Positions 1 through 11,872 of a DNA stretch of 64,000 nucleotides are shown piece after piece. The DNA comes from Pezicula radicicola. Taxonomy: Eukaryota > Ascomycota > Leotiomycetes > Helotiales > Dermateaceae. The stretch spans positions 124,001-188,000 of the forward strand of contig PDUO01000004.1 in NCBI GenBank assembly GCA_003008705.1. The letters are read 5' to 3'. The notes under the pieces were generated by a model, which saw only the letters and a list, made by a program, of their open reading frames with translations, made no database searches and had not been told where the DNA came from. How positions within the stretch are numbered: position 1 is the first letter of the stretch; each line of letters begins with the position of its first letter. The translations under genes were made by a program, and so were the position numbers.

Positions 1-269
1 GACTTAACCTGACCAGCTCCACCTTCCCAAGTCCAGGTAGTAGACCAAGCGAAGGAGAGGGCACTGCTAACAGAGTTGAAAGTAGTGCATTGTGATCCGG
101 AGGAAGCTGTTCCAGCTCCCCAGTTGTTGTGATAGACAGTGTAGCCTGCGGTTGCGACGGTACCCCAGTTTCCACACATGGTAGTTGCACGCTTCTCAAT
201 GGTTGGAGTTGGAGAAGCAATTGCTGTTACAGCTAGCATGGCTGAGATGAGGGATGTAGTAAACTTCAT
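1..269 (-). CDS. Secreted GH12 endoglucanase / xyloglucanase, 5' part only
   Basis: The reverse strand starts with ATG at 269-267 and stays open to the window edge, giving about 89 N-terminal residues. Residues 1 to about 18 form a signal peptide (MKFTTSLISAMLAVTAIA), and an EKR site at about 25-27 suggests a short pro-segment. The mature part reads CGNWGTVATAGYTVYHNNWG, then GSQCT, then WTWEGG. This is the order seen at the start of fungal GH12 proteins (EglA, XEG1 type), which cleave beta-1,4-glucan or xyloglucan outside the cell. The two catalytic glutamates of the family lie beyond the window, so activity cannot be judged. A TATA-like palindrome lies about 140 bp upstream. No intron is seen in the visible part. 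The alternative is another beta-jelly-roll glucanase, but the spacing of cysteines and tryptophans favours GH12. Confidence 0.85.
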   Translation of the reverse strand, partial: MKFTTSLISAMLAVTAIASPTPTIEKRATTMCGNWGTVATAGYTVYHNNWGAGTASSGSQCTTFNSVSSALSFAWSTTWTWEGGAGQVK

Positions 270-1657
270 GGTGATTATTATGGCCCGGTAGTATTCGGGA
301 TTTGCGATTAACGAATGAATGTGAAGTTTGAACTTTGAAAAACGAGGGTATGCAACTAAAGAGCGGCTGCAGAGAGAAAAATTACCTGAAGGAAGAGGAG
401 AAGTCTTTATATAAACTTACTAGAATGATCACCATGGAGTCGAACCTTCTCCCGCCTCCTCCGGTGTCTTCTTTCAGACTACCTTTTCTAGGCCTGGCCC
501 CTTAATTAAGGTTGAACTTTAGGTTGAGATCCTGCACTCTATCGTTTTCTTATTTCGATCCGTATCTCGGTTCGATATGCCGAATTGATGCCTGTGGCAG
601 TGTGGTGACCGAATTGTCGGCTTGGAACGTGCTAGTGGGTTTCACACAAAGTAATTCATTAAAGTTGAATTCCGCCAATCAACAAACACGAAAATACTCG
701 ACCTTCACGAAAAAAATACTTCATGACTTAAAGCAAGTCGGCTGGCTTTACTTCGTACAGAAATACAGATTGAGCGTCAAAGCATTGCCAATTAATTCTA
801 TACTGTAAGCTATCGATCCTAAGTGGAATCCTCCCAATTAATAGTACGAGAGGAGAGATCTCTTGGCGGCCTTTGCGAACGGAAAATTTGCGGTCTTACG
901 GAGTATCTCCTCTCTTTATAATTTATACTTTTTGTACACGAGCTTAGCCGAACCTCTTTCCTATATGGAACTTAGAAGCGTTTAAAGATACAATTTATAT
1001 ACAGTATTCTTGAAGCCGGATGCAATGTTTGAAAATGGGAAAGTGATCTATGGCAAAGTATAACTGATTTAGTCCTAATCTGAAGCTTGTTTTCTCCAAA
1101 TTGATTCAGGTTACTCACTTGACTTGAGAAACTTGCAAAAAGATCGTACAAACTACTTACAAATAAATATCTACAACAATACACTTGGTGCTTACTCAAC
1201 TTCTCCATTCCACTCCTCTCCAGTCTGACAAAGTTAGTAAATACGGCACGTGATCCAACTCAAGCAACTCCCGTCACTTTAAGCGAGCGAGCATCTCGGC
1301 GAGATTCAGGGGTCAGCGGCGATGATCTCGCTGACGAGGCGACGACGAGATCACTTCGCAGCATTCGAACACTTCAACGCCGCAGGTTACCTGTTCCTCC
1401 CTACTTCAATGCTACAGTCAGCTTAGAAATCCATAGATTGGTAATTGAAGAAAGTTGCGAAATGAACAATATAAAAAGGATGGATGGGTTTCGCTGTTCA
1501 AGAATCTCACACAGTCACTCAGAACCCAAAGACCAAAACAAAACAAATCATTCATCTCAATCTTCAACTCAACAAATCTCCCAGCCAACTCCAAATCCTC
1601 CAACATTTATTTCACCTCACACACAACAACACAAAAACACACAGAACACTAAACAAA
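270..1657. other. Intergenic, divergent promoters
   Basis: This stretch separates the GH12 gene (-) from the SDR-like gene (+). No gene was recognised. About 1,270-1,350 is GC-richer and contains imperfect inverted copies of a GATCTCG / CGAGATC core. From about 1,530 to 1,655 the + strand is rich in C and A, with CAACAACA-type stretches, as is usual in fungal 5' leaders just before a start codon. Confidence 0.5.
407..416 (-). promoter_or_regulatory. TATA-like box of the GH12 gene, with a possible CreA site upstream
   Basis: The palindrome TTTATATAAA lies about 138 bp upstream of the GH12 start. Further upstream, at 459-464, the reverse strand reads CCGGAG, which fits the SYGGRG core bound by the carbon-catabolite repressor CreA/Cre1. 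Such control is usual for cell-wall hydrolase genes. Short sites like this occur by chance, so the CreA assignment is tentative. Confidence 0.4.
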
Positions 1658-2907
1658 ATGTCTTCCCCAAGAATCTTCATCACTGGAGTAAGCGGCTACA
1701 TAGGCGGCCACACCCTCCTCCGTCTCATCACCAAACACGCCAACTGGACCATCGCAGTCCTAGTCCGGGACACAGAGCAGAAATCCAGAATCCAATCCCT
1801 CTTTCCCTCCATCGAAGTAGTAGTCGGTACACTCGATGATTCAGAACTCATGGTCTCTGAAGGTTCAAAGGCAGATGTTGTTTTGCGTAAGTTATCTTTT
1901 ATCGTTCTACATTTAGAAGTATAATGGTCCTGATATTGTGGGATATAGAAACAGCATCAGCAGATCACATCCCAGGAGTCCTTGCACTTATCAAGGGACT
2001 AAGTCAAAAGAAGCCAACCCCAGGACGCTTTATCCATGTCAGTGGAACAGGAATATTGATCGATGTCCCTAATGGTTTTGGTAAGTCCTCTTTCCCTCCC
2101 TACCAACCTCCTCCCAGAACTCCAACTAACACCATAAACCAGGAAACCCGTCAGACAAAATTTATCACGATATATCCGACCTAGCAGAAATCACATCCTT
2201 CCCACTTGAAAACCACATCCATCGCGACGTCGACCTAGCCGTTCAAACAGCAAATAAAGAATACGCCGTCCCAACAATAATCATCTCACCACCAACAATC
2301 CACGGACTAGGTAAAGGCCCTCTCAAAACAAGAAGTCAACAAATTCCTTTCCTCATTGAAACTATTCTTAAACGAGGTCGAGGATTTCAAATCCTGGAAG
2401 GACAGAATATTTGGGATCGTGAGTTTTTTCCTTTCTTTTTTAATTTCGTTCGAAGAAGGGTTTGATTGACTGATAAATCAAAGAAATTCATATTGATGAT
2501 GTCGCGGATGCTTTTATATTGCTTGCTGAAGAAGCGGTGAAACCGAATGGTGGGAATGCTCAATGGGGGCAGGAAGGATATTATTTTGTAGAAAATGGGC
2601 ATTTCGTAAGTAACACTTTCCTAAGTCTCATATGAGATGGCGCTAACTGATATAGAAATGGGGAAATGTAGCACAAGCTATTACCAAGGAATTATTCACT
2701 CAAGGAGCAATTTCAAGTAGTGAAGTTGATAAGATTTCAGTGGAAGATGCTATGGTTTTGCATCCTTGGGCTCATTTGCTTTGGGGTGGCAATTGTCGGA
2801 GTCGTGCGGATCGACTGGAGGCATTGGGATGGAAGGCTAAGAGAGGAGATGTTTTTGAGAGTCTGCCGGAGATGGTGGCTGAGGAGGTAAAGAATTTTGG
2901 AAAGTAG
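1658..2907 (+). CDS. NAD(P)-binding extended/atypical SDR (epimerase-like)
   Basis: Five exons (1658-1886, 1949-2080, 2143-2418, 2484-2605, 2656-2907) join in frame to 336 residues; the introns are 50-65 bp with GTAAG or GTGAG donors. The N-terminus MSSPRIFITGVSGYIGGHTL has the TGxxGxxG dinucleotide-binding motif of a Rossmann fold. The middle reads ADHIPGV then HVSGTGIL, and the C-terminus has HIDDVADAF and WGGNCRSRADRLEALGW, the layout of fungal nucleoside-diphosphate-sugar epimerase / dihydroflavonol-reductase-like proteins. I do not see the usual active-site YxxxK, so it may bind a cofactor without classical SDR catalysis, or act as an NmrA-like sensor. The start was chosen because it directly precedes the Rossmann beta-strand and an A-rich leader. 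It lies 328 bp upstream of a Zn2Cys6 regulator on the same strand, but co-function is not shown. Confidence 0.85.
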
Positions 2908-3235
2908 TCTTCGAAGACGACTCTTGATAAGTAGAGCTTGGTGGGAAGTATAAAGCAGGAGTGAATTGTTATTGGAAGTAATTGAAATTGGGCATGTCCA
3001 GAGTTCAGAATATTACAGAAATATTATCGAGATTGTAAGCAGGTTCAGTAAGTTAGATACACACCTTAACTTTTGAAGCAGTTTACTGCAGGTTGATGAC
3101 GATAAAGTCTTGGCAGACAAGGGTTATAGGTAGCTCTTCCGAACGCCCATCATGTCTCTTCAACACCATGTTTAACGTTGATTTCTCGTCGTGTCGTGAC
3201 AAGACCAAGAAGGTCAGCGACCTATCACGGTAATA
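2908..3235. other. Short intergenic spacer, same-strand genes
   Basis: This 328-bp stretch lies between the SDR-like gene and the Zn2Cys6 factor, both on the + strand. It must hold the terminator of the first and the promoter of the second. No clear TATA box or repeat was seen. Confidence 0.4.
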
Positions 3236-5839
3236 ATGAGTACCAATTCTCAAGGAGGCACAGTCATTCATAGCAGACCCTGTGTAATCTGTCGCAAGAG
3301 GAGAGTAAAATGCGACCGAACACGACCTTGCTCAAACTGCTTACGCTCAAAACAGCTTTGCACGTATGAAGGCGATGATGTGGGTGCAAGCGTAAGCCTC
3401 GGTCGGAGTTCAGAGATTCACAATGGTATCGCTACGACTGATGCTGGTGTTCTTGATAGGTTGGCAAGGTTGGAAGCTCTGATGGCGGCGATGATGGAGC
3501 GAGGCGGCGGCGGGAGCAGCAGCAGCCAGGGCGCAAGTCCCAAAGATACCACACGTGACGATACAACAGTTAGAGCTTCTCTGAACAATTCCTTTGCTGA
3601 AGCTCCCTCACAGCTTAGGTTAACAACTTCCACATCTTCATATAATGCAAATACAGCACCTGTTGGACAAATTCTGTTTCAGGATGGGTATTCAGCTTAC
3701 TTTGACTCGCAGTTTTGGCCTGGGGTTATAAGCGAAGTGTGTCTACGTTCCTACCTTAAAGTAAACCACTATTATGAAAAAGACTGTTCACTAACTGTAT
3801 AAAGGTAGATGATCTCCGTCGATTATTTTCACCTCCAATCGAAGATCAGGAGGACGCATCTTGGCTAGCCCAGTCATCAATAGGTTCAAAGTCAAGTTCA
3901 TTAGACCTAAGTTCTCAACACCCTACTATCGAGGAAAGCAACATTCTATGCAAACTCTTCTTCGAGAACGTAAACCCTTTTACCCGGATAATTCATGAAT
4001 CCTTCTTTGGACAAGCCCTCAACCAATACCGAAGAGGAACCTTTATCTTGCCTTGCGAGTTTGAAGCTTTGCTATTCTCTATTTACCTCATAACTGTTAA
4101 CAGTCTTCGTCCCGAGGTTGTCGAAAGTACCTTCTTAACAAAGAAGGATGTTCTTATCAGTCGTTTTCAACATGCTACTCAGACTGCTTTATCCAATGTT
4201 AATTACTTGAAAAGTGACAAAATCTGGACACTAGTCGCTTTACTACACTATTTAGTAAGAAAGTTCTCCTTCATACAAATCCTCACTTTACAAATCCATT
4301 ACTTTCCCTTCAAACATCTCTCCTAAAACAAAAATCACAACAAACAAACTAACACCTCCCATCAGACCTACCTCTTCCACCGTAACAACCACCAAGACGC
4401 CATCCCCCTCCTAGGAATAACAGTCCACCTCGCCCAAACAATGGGACACCACCGTGACCCAAGTCACTTCCCCTTCTCCTACTGGGTCCAAGAAATCCGA
4501 CGCAGAATCTGGAATCAAATCAGCATACTAGACAGTCAAGCAATCCAATCCTACGGCTCAGCAGAATCCATCCTCCCACCAACAACAGACACACAACCAC
4601 CGAAAAACGCAAACGACGAAGAATGGCATCCAAGTCGATTTGCAAAACCGAGTACTGTACCTCAAAACTCATCTGGTTTTAAGGATATGACATTTGTTCT
4701 TGTATTGAGAGAGATTGCAGATTTGATTAGGAGTTTAGTGGTTATTAATGATGTCAGAGAGGGTGAGGCGATGATAAGGGATATGGAGATTAAGTTAAAT
4801 GAGAAGTATCTAAGATACTTAGATCTCAGTATTCCATCCCAATCCATCATAATCGCCATGACAGAAATCAAACTGTCAAGTCTACGCCTCAGACTTCTCC
4901 ATCAAAAAACCAAACTGTCAAAGGAAAAAGAAAATCCAAATAAGAATTCAGGAGGAAGAAGAAATCCGTAAGTTTTTTCGTTTTCCTTTCTAACTAACCA
5001 CAACACCCTTCACCTCCCCCCAAAACACATCCCACTGACTGCTAACCTTTAAAACTCTACCCACACAGTCTATTAACAACATCCCTAACCCACCTCGAAA
5101 CAATAGAATACCACATCCAAACCTTCACCACAACAACCCCCCCAAACAAAACCAACTGGTCCCACATCTTCCTCACCGAAATCCCCTGGCTCGCAACCTC
5201 AATACTCCTAACCCAAACACCCCACACAACAAATAAACCCGACATAGAACGCGCAAGTCAATTCATCGATCTAATATTCAAGAGATATGGTGATGAGATG
5301 GAGTCTTCTTCCGAGAGATCAATGAAGGGTTCAAGAATCTGGAGGCTTCTGGTTGAGTTGAGAGATCAGGTATATTTACCTTGGGTATATCAAGACCGGG
5401 AAAATCGGGAAAATCGAGAAAATCAAAAGGTACTTGATGTATCGTCAATAACTTCTGGGAATCAGAATCAGAAGCGGGATCAGAATCAGATTGATGATGA
5501 TGAGAATTTTGATTTTGGTGCTGCTGGGGTTCCGGTACCTGTATCTGTACCTGTAGGTTTTGATGATTACATAATGCGTGATTTCATTGGGGGAGAGGAG
5601 GATCTAAGTGGAAATCTTCTGGGTGGTGGTGCTGGTGGGAATTTTGGGGATGGTTTAATGTATGATGATCCGTTAGATCTTGATGATTTACCTAATATGC
5701 CTTGGTATGTTTATTTCTCCTCTCCTCCTCTCCTCTTTTTTTATATAAGATCTTTTGCAATTCCAAACTTGATTTGTTATGGTATTTGTATTAATTGGGA
5801 TGTCTTTTTTTTAGGCTTGATACTCAGATGCCTTTTTGA
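3236..5839 (+). CDS. Zn2Cys6 fungal transcription factor with Fungal_trans domain
   Basis: Five exons (3236-3736, 3805-4254, 4366-4967, 5069-5704, 5815-5839) join in frame to 737 residues. Cys16, 19, 26, 32, 35 and 42 form the CX2CX6CX5CX2CX6C binuclear zinc cluster, followed by a linker with a Gly/Ser run. From about residue 225 the sequence NPFTRIIHESFF begins the Fungal_trans (PF04082-type) middle region, with the usual MGHHRDPS and EIRRRIWNQI segments further on. The C-terminus is acidic and Gly-rich, as in many activators. The last exon is tiny: reading through its donor adds a hydrophobic tail, whereas splicing gives MPWLDTQMPF and a stop, which is more usual. Third exon codons are C-rich at the start and AT-richer later. 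The target genes are unknown; the neighbouring SDR-like gene is a possible one by position only. Confidence 0.9.
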
Positions 5840-6215
5840 GATATTCGTACCTATTTATCAAAAGATTTGAAATTTGGGTGTGGTTGAGGAATTCTTTAGT
5901 GTAGGTTTTGGGGCTTCGTGATATAGTTTATTTTTATTTTTATGGGGATGGACTATCTTTAATTGATTAATTGATTTTTAACGGAGTATTTTGAATACCT
6001 TCGAGATGTTTTAAGATACAAGATGGACTTTCGAGTAATTAGGTAGCTCACTTAATAAACCTTACAACAGCAGAAAACAATCTGTTTTAAACGCCAGTAG
6101 GAAGTACATTAGAACATAAACGACAAGGAACAATATTTCATCATAAAATACTATCATATACAACCTCCCAATCAAGCTAAACTCCTCCCTTCTTCCTCAC
6201 CCCTCCACCTCAAAC
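5840..6215. other. Convergent 3' intergenic region
   Basis: The 376 bp between the Zn2Cys6 gene (+) and the thiolase gene (-) is AT-rich and must hold both polyadenylation regions. No other signal was recognised. Confidence 0.4.
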
Positions 6216-7649
6216 CTAAAACCTAGCCTGTACCTTCGTCTGCGTATCAGCCAAAGCCCAAGCACTACTCCTCCCCTTACTCTTCACACTAGCCGCCTGT
6301 TCCTCCGTAAAACCCTTAGCCTCAACAGCAGGATTATAACCCAATTTATTCTTCTTCCCAACCTTCTCACTAGTAACAGCATCACTATTCTTACCATCAG
6401 CGCGTTTATAAACCGTTACAACAGCTGCACCTCCAAGACCAAGGTTATGTTGTAGAACAATCTTGGTACCAGGCACGAGACGGTTGTTAGCCCAGCCCCG
6501 AAGATGCCAGACTAATTCTGCGCATTGTGCGATGCCAGATGCGCCGAGAGGGTGACCTTTGGAAATGAGACCACCGGAGGGGTTGATAACTAGGTTTCGC
6601 TTTCCACCATACGTGATATCGCCTGCACGAACCATTTCGTGAGCTTTACCGAGAGGAGATAGGCCAAGAGCATCAATAGTAATCATCTCATTCGCAGAAA
6701 AGCAGTCGTGTAATTCGCATACTGAGACATCAGCAGGTGTGACCTTCGCCTCCTTCATGGCAGTCTCAGCTGCAAATTTGCTCATCTCAAAACCTACTAG
6801 ATCGATTGCGGACCGAGAAAAAAGATTAGGCGAGTCGGTTGCTAGACATTGACCTGCGATTAGAATTGCTTGCTCTTTAAGATGTGGGCGGGCGTCTAGG
6901 AAGTCCTGGGATACGAGAACAGCGGCGGCACCACCATCAGAGGTAGGGCAGCATTGTAGTTTAGTGAGGGGTTCAAAGATCATGGGTGCATTTTCAATTT
7001 GTTCGAGCGTGTAGACGTCTTTGAATTGCGAATATGGGTTTCGTTGCGAGTGCTCGTGGTTTATGCGGGCAATTTCAGCAAAGTCTGAAGCTGTTGCACC
7101 GTATCTGGCGGAGACGGTTAGCTTGGATTTTAGAAGAGAATAGTAGAAGTATTACTTTTCCATATATTCTCGACCTGCATTTCCAAATATTTGTGCAGCA
7201 CCTGGTGCATTTGTGATACCTCTGGTCTTGATCATCATTTCGGTAGTCGTTCCAGTAGGGTTACTTCTATCATTCCAGAAGCTCTGTAGACTACCAGGCA
7301 TCATCTTCTCAAAGCCCACAACCAACATACAATCAGCACCTCCGTGACTAATGATATTCCTCGCTATCGACAGACCCGTTGATCCTGTCGAACAGTTGTT
7401 GTTGACATTATAAATAGGGATTTGGGTCATGCCAAACTGGTAGAAGACGCGTTGACCGCAAGTGGAATCGCCGTAGCAGTAACATGCGACTCCTTGATCT
7501 ACATCGTCGTAATTGATATGTGCATCCAACATTGCCTTAACTCCAGCCTCAAATCCCAACTCAGTATAGTCGACCTTGCCTCGCGGCTTGATGAACTTGG
7601 TCATCCCCACGCCAAGGACATAGCATGGTTCATTACGTTTGATAACCAT
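6216..7649 (-). CDS. Peroxisomal SCP2/nsLTP-type 3-ketoacyl-CoA thiolase
   Basis: Two exons (7649-7156 and 7104-6216), separated by a 51-bp intron, give 460 residues. The N-terminus reads VLGVGMTKF, as in SCPx thiolases. Cys86 in NNNCSTGST is the acyl-accepting nucleophile, and HDCFSANE, GHPLGASG and HNLGLGGAAVV are the other conserved thiolase blocks. These enzymes cleave 3-oxoacyl-CoA, including branched or sterol side chains, in peroxisomes. The protein is longer than the roughly 400-residue core because of a lysine-rich tail of about 55 residues that ends in Ala-Arg-Phe. This resembles a variant PTS1 (compare the SKF end of yeast catalase A) rather than the classic SKL. There is no SCP2 lipid-transfer domain. 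A CCTCGG motif lies about 200 bp upstream. Confidence 0.92.
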
Positions 7650-8600
7650 GATGGGCAGTTGTAATATGTGACTGTGAAAGAAGAGCTAGACGGATTATTT
7701 TGGAATTCAAACTTATGGTTCAAAGAAAGAGGACGCCAAAGCAAAATACGAAGTCTAGAGAGACGTTGATATATGAAGGTCGCACATGGAGCTCGGTAGC
7801 ATGGTGGGGAAGGCTTTTGCGGGGACACTAGCGCCATGCGAGCTCCATGACCTCGGTCTAGAAGATCCTTACCCGTGGCATTCAACGGTTGTGGGCTGAT
7901 TCGAAGACGGTGATCTGTTTAGTGATCGTAGTTAGCCTATTGTTGTCAGTATATGTCCCTGAATAGCTATTACAAAGAGCCAATTGAAAATTGAGATCGC
8001 CTCTGTGGAAGCTTGGTTGAGTTAAAGAAGCCGTCTTACCCGGATTGAAAGGGCGTGAGATCACAATACAATTGTCCAACGCAAAAGAGCTCTTACGAGT
8101 AATTGAGAAAGAGAAAACTATGAAAGTATAGAGCGTTGAGTGCCTTAGGTTGTCAAGTATTGATAGCGTAACCTGAATTTGCCATTGCTATTAGAGCTAG
8201 TCGCAGCTGGAAATAGCGAGAAAGACGCAACTGCTCAAATCACTCATTGGTTATGATTTTGAATAATAAATTGAAAACAAAATAAAGAAACGGGAGGTTA
8301 TGAAAGGGGTAATTATCAAGCATCATCGTTGAGCAGAAGCACCCTCGCAGCTTTGCAGGTTCAACAAAACAATCCAGGAGGCCTCACAGCAACACTGCGC
8401 TCTAATATTTTTGCGATATTGCAATCAAATGCATCTCATTGTGTCTTTATCATCTCTTATCCCATGCTGCGATCTCGCATCATTCTTCTTGACCCATAAC
8501 CCATGCTTGCATATCCATGTATAAACGCCCGTCCCCTCATCAACCAATATCTACAACCCATCCATTATTCACGTCTGTATTCTATTCATGAACGAAGCAT
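7650..8600. other. Thiolase promoter and ATX1 3' region
   Basis: This stretch of about 950 bp lies between two genes that both point left. Small open frames near 7,600-8,080 on both strands show no family resemblance. Apart from the CCTCGG site nothing was recognised. Confidence 0.4.
7851..7856 (+). promoter_or_regulatory. CCTCGG motif, possible fatty-acid-response element
   Basis: CCTCGG is the core bound by the Aspergillus FarA/FarB regulators of fatty-acid use, and it is common upstream of peroxisomal and beta-oxidation genes. This copy lies about 202 bp upstream of the thiolase start. A 6-bp motif is expected by chance every few kilobases, so the support is its position before a fitting gene. 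Confidence 0.4.
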
Positions 8601-9013
8601 TTATTCCTCAGGAACCTCAATGCTCTTGGCTTCTCCATCTGCCTCGCCACTGTTGACCTTCTTGCCGGTCTTCTTGATGGTCTTGAGGACAGTCTCGTAG
8701 GCGAGCGTTGGCTCTGCGACGACGGTGGCGGTCTGGGTGTCAAGGGAAACATCATAGGATTTGACACCTGTGAAAATACTGTTAGCATATGTTTACATAG
8801 GGGAGAATATGCGCCTGAGCGAGACCGGTGTAGTTGGGCGCAGGGCGAAGAGCGGCGGGGTCGGTGAAGAAGGAAACAAAGGCGCAAGACATAAAAACAA
8901 GCAAGAACAGGACAGGACTCACCATCGAGCTTCTTGAGCACACGATCAACAGCTCCAGAGCAACCTCCACAGCTCATGCTGACGTTGAATTTGTAGGTGT
9001 GTTCGGCGGACAT
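8601..9013 (-). CDS. ATX1: ATX1-type cytosolic copper chaperone
   Basis: Two exons (9013-8923 and 8767-8601), with a 155-bp intron, give 85 residues. The start MSAEHTYKFNVSMSCGGCSG has the MxCxxC copper site at Met13, Cys15 and Cys18. The second exon supplies the rest of the ferredoxin-like HMA fold (SYDVSLDTQTATVV, then the ETVLKTIKKTGKKV helix). Lys residues at the KKTGKKV position are the usual feature distinguishing ATX1 chaperones from HMA domains of P-type ATPases. The protein should hand Cu(I) to a CCC2-type ATPase in the late Golgi. A short acidic tail of about 15 residues follows the fold. The length fits filamentous fungal ATX1 proteins. Confidence 0.92.
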
Positions 9014-9663
9014 GATTGCGGTAGAGTTGGCTTGGTCGATAGCGGGGTATTTTCTTTTTTCTTTTTGCGAAAGTAGTATTGTTGTTGTAGTTTGAAGAGT
9101 GAAGAGTGGCGATTGTAGATTGTTTGTGAGTACGAAAAAGGAGTGTGTACGAAGGAGAGACGAGGCGAAGGTATTTGTATGTTGTTCAAAAAGATCTGGT
9201 CTCTTGCGTGATTTGTGCTTTGATGTGTTACTGGCTTAGAAATCCTGAAGGCTGAATGAAGCTGAGCCAAACTCGTCTCCTGTAGCCGGCTCCGGGCGAA
9301 CAAAGAACGAGGGGGTTTCGCGTCTATTTTGAAACTTGCTCACGACAATGTTAATCACCAAAAATGATATTTCTGTCAAATCCACCAGGATCCAGAGCTG
9401 GTTTGCTCCTTATAATGTAACCGTTTCTTTTGGGTTTCACTTTATCAGACGGTGATGCCATCCAATCTGTAGTATCGCAACCGGGAAGATCCTCCACTCC
9501 ATATGTGTGGCAAGAATAACCCGTCATTATTCACCCATGGCTTACAATATTATTGCACAACGCTGGCTTCACAACCACAAACAATAACAAGAACTAGACT
9601 ATTCTATTTGCGGACGAACTTTTCGTTTAGTTTATTGACTCACACTAACGAAGACCAGCAATT
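9014..9663. other. ATX1 promoter and Rqc1 3' region
   Basis: This 650-bp spacer separates two genes on the - strand. Nothing beyond weak AT-rich stretches was recognised. Confidence 0.4.
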
Positions 9664-11872
9664 TCAAGTCTGACGAAAGCCAGGACCACCATCCTCTATC
9701 AGCTCCGGCATTTCCTCGTCAGAGTCCTCGCAATCATATTCCGTGTCAGTGTCCTCCATATCTGAAGAATCAACTTGAGGGCTTTGCGCCCAGAACACAT
9801 CTAGCAGCCTCCTCGCAAATGATGGGCGTGCGTTCTCCTCTACGCCGTTGCCGTCATATTGCCTTGTTGCTTCTTGTTCTTCTTCTGCAGCCACAGCATG
9901 TTCTAGTTGCCGTCTAATCTCCTCACGTTCCGCAGCTTCGTCCTCACTTTCCTCTTGTCCTTGTCTATTTGGACCAAAGCCAGGGATGAGTCGCGCTAAG
10001 GCAGCGATTGGGTCCATGAAGTCTCCTCCGATGTCATGTGCACCACCGCTTCGCCCCTGAACGTGAATTCTCTGACTATCGTAAGAGTAGACGTTGTCAT
10101 CAGGTGGTAGAGGATCAGCATCTGAATTGTTACTGCGGTGTAGAAGCGCCGAGGGAACCATAGCCATCAGGGCTGGCGTATTATCGAGATAGACAAATCT
10201 AACAACGTCGAGGGTGATGGTTTGGTTTTCAACTCGGGAGATCTTTGAGTCGTCAACTTTATCTATCGCATGAGCAATCTCCATGAGAAGTGATGTTGCT
10301 TCCGGTGTATCCCACAGACTCTTCGTCTGACGGACGTAGATCTCTGCAAACAAGGTCTCGGCATCGGTTCGTGGCACGCTGCCCCAGATCGATGGTGGTG
10401 CGTCCAGGTTTATTTCCTTGAATAGACGACAGAAGAGCCATGGGAGTTTTTGCATTGACTCCTCAAGTAATAATCTGCTCTTTGCTCCATCTCTGAGCTG
10501 TAACGCTGCGAATGATAGCGATGGATGTGTGTGATAAACGAGCAGAGGACTATGCAACTCATTGGTGAAGTCGATTTCCAAAAGCCACTGGAATGCGTGT
10601 GCTCGTATTGCAAGGTGATGAAGCATCAGAGACATTGCATATGGGTCTTTGATTGGATCCAAACTGTACAGAAGTTTGGCCCATTCAAATGCAGTCCTGT
10701 AAGTTCCCTTCATGATTAAGCTTTTGATGTATTGGTAGCCAGCAAGCCATAACTCTCTGTTTTCAGGTCTTCTAAAGTCCATAAATACCTTACCCTGACT
10801 TAACTTGGTCGCAAACAAAGATGTTGATGCTCGAGCGAAGGTAAATAGAGCACGCTCAAGGAGATCAGAAGATAAAGCATGATCTGTCTGATCCTTGGCG
10901 ATCTTGCTGACTTGAATAAGGAGGGATATATGGTACGCTGGAAATAGTGTGAGCACTGAGCGCTTTGAGGACAATTATGGACTTACGATTCCGTTGGAGA
11001 AGCCCAATTAAGTTTTGAGGATCTCCCATCTCCACAAACATATCAAATTGCTGCTGCACCTGCTGATATGATGGATCATGGATGTATCTGAATTCAACCA
11101 TACCGTTACCACGTTGCGAGCCAAGCCCATCATGAACGACCTCCATTTTAAGGCCCCCTGTGCTTCCTCGCGGCCAGTCCTCTTTGCCTTGGATAAATAT
11201 ATTTCGCCTTAAGGTTATCTCTGGAAGGCCTTTTCCAGGAGCATGGTGCCCCTTCAGCGCTGTCTCCAAATCAATCTGTTGATTCTGACCCCTCTGTCTT
11301 CGTGCGCCTCGTGGTACTGTGCCACCTGCATCTTCATTATCCTCTATGGCCGCTCGCCCAAATAAACTTCTCATCTCATTCGCCACCTTCAGATTTTGTG
11401 TATTTACTCCCAGGAGTTGGCATATCCTTTCGTATTCTGGATCAAGCTTCCCTCTTGTGAGTTCCTTTGCGGGTTGGCCTGTAGGCGATTTGAGCTTCAG
11501 AGCTGCGAGAGCTGCATCGATTTCGTCTGGTCCATCTTGCACCTCCGGAGTCTCAGCGGCTTTTATTGGATCTTTGCCCTTATTTTTTGCCTTCTTTTTC
11601 TTTTTCGACTTCTTCGATTTCTTCTGCGGCTTAGGTTCAGGATCGCTCAGTTCATCCTTTGTCTCTGCCTCTAGCCCTTCGTCGGCGGAAACCTCGTCAT
11701 CGTCTCCTTCAGCCTCTTCGAGAGCTGCAAAGTTGGCGAATAAACTAGGCTTTGGCTTGTGTTGGTTTATGACTGGCTCGTCATCAGACGCTTCTGCATC
11801 TTCCTTCGCTTGGAGTTTGGCTTGTTCCAGCTCTCGTTGCTGTTGTAGCTTGCGCAGTTGTCTGCTTGACAT
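9664..11872 (-). CDS. RQC1: Rqc1/TCF25 family, ribosome quality control complex subunit
   Basis: Two exons (11872-10987 and 10937-9664), with a 49-bp intron, give 719 residues. The N-terminus MSSRQLRKLQQQRELEQ starts a charged region with acidic patches and a poly-lysine stretch (KKSKKSKKKKKAKNKGK). It is followed by DPEYERICQLLGVNTQNLK and the helical repeat block (LLIQVSKIAKDQTDHALSS, ENRELWLAGYQYI). These are typical of TCF25 / yeast Rqc1, which works with Ltn1 and Rqc2 on stalled 60S subunits to promote ubiquitination of nascent chains. The C-terminus is strongly acidic (about residues 620-715). The length is close to yeast Rqc1. It is divergent with the PP2C gene; the two starts are 525 bp apart. 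Confidence 0.9.
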
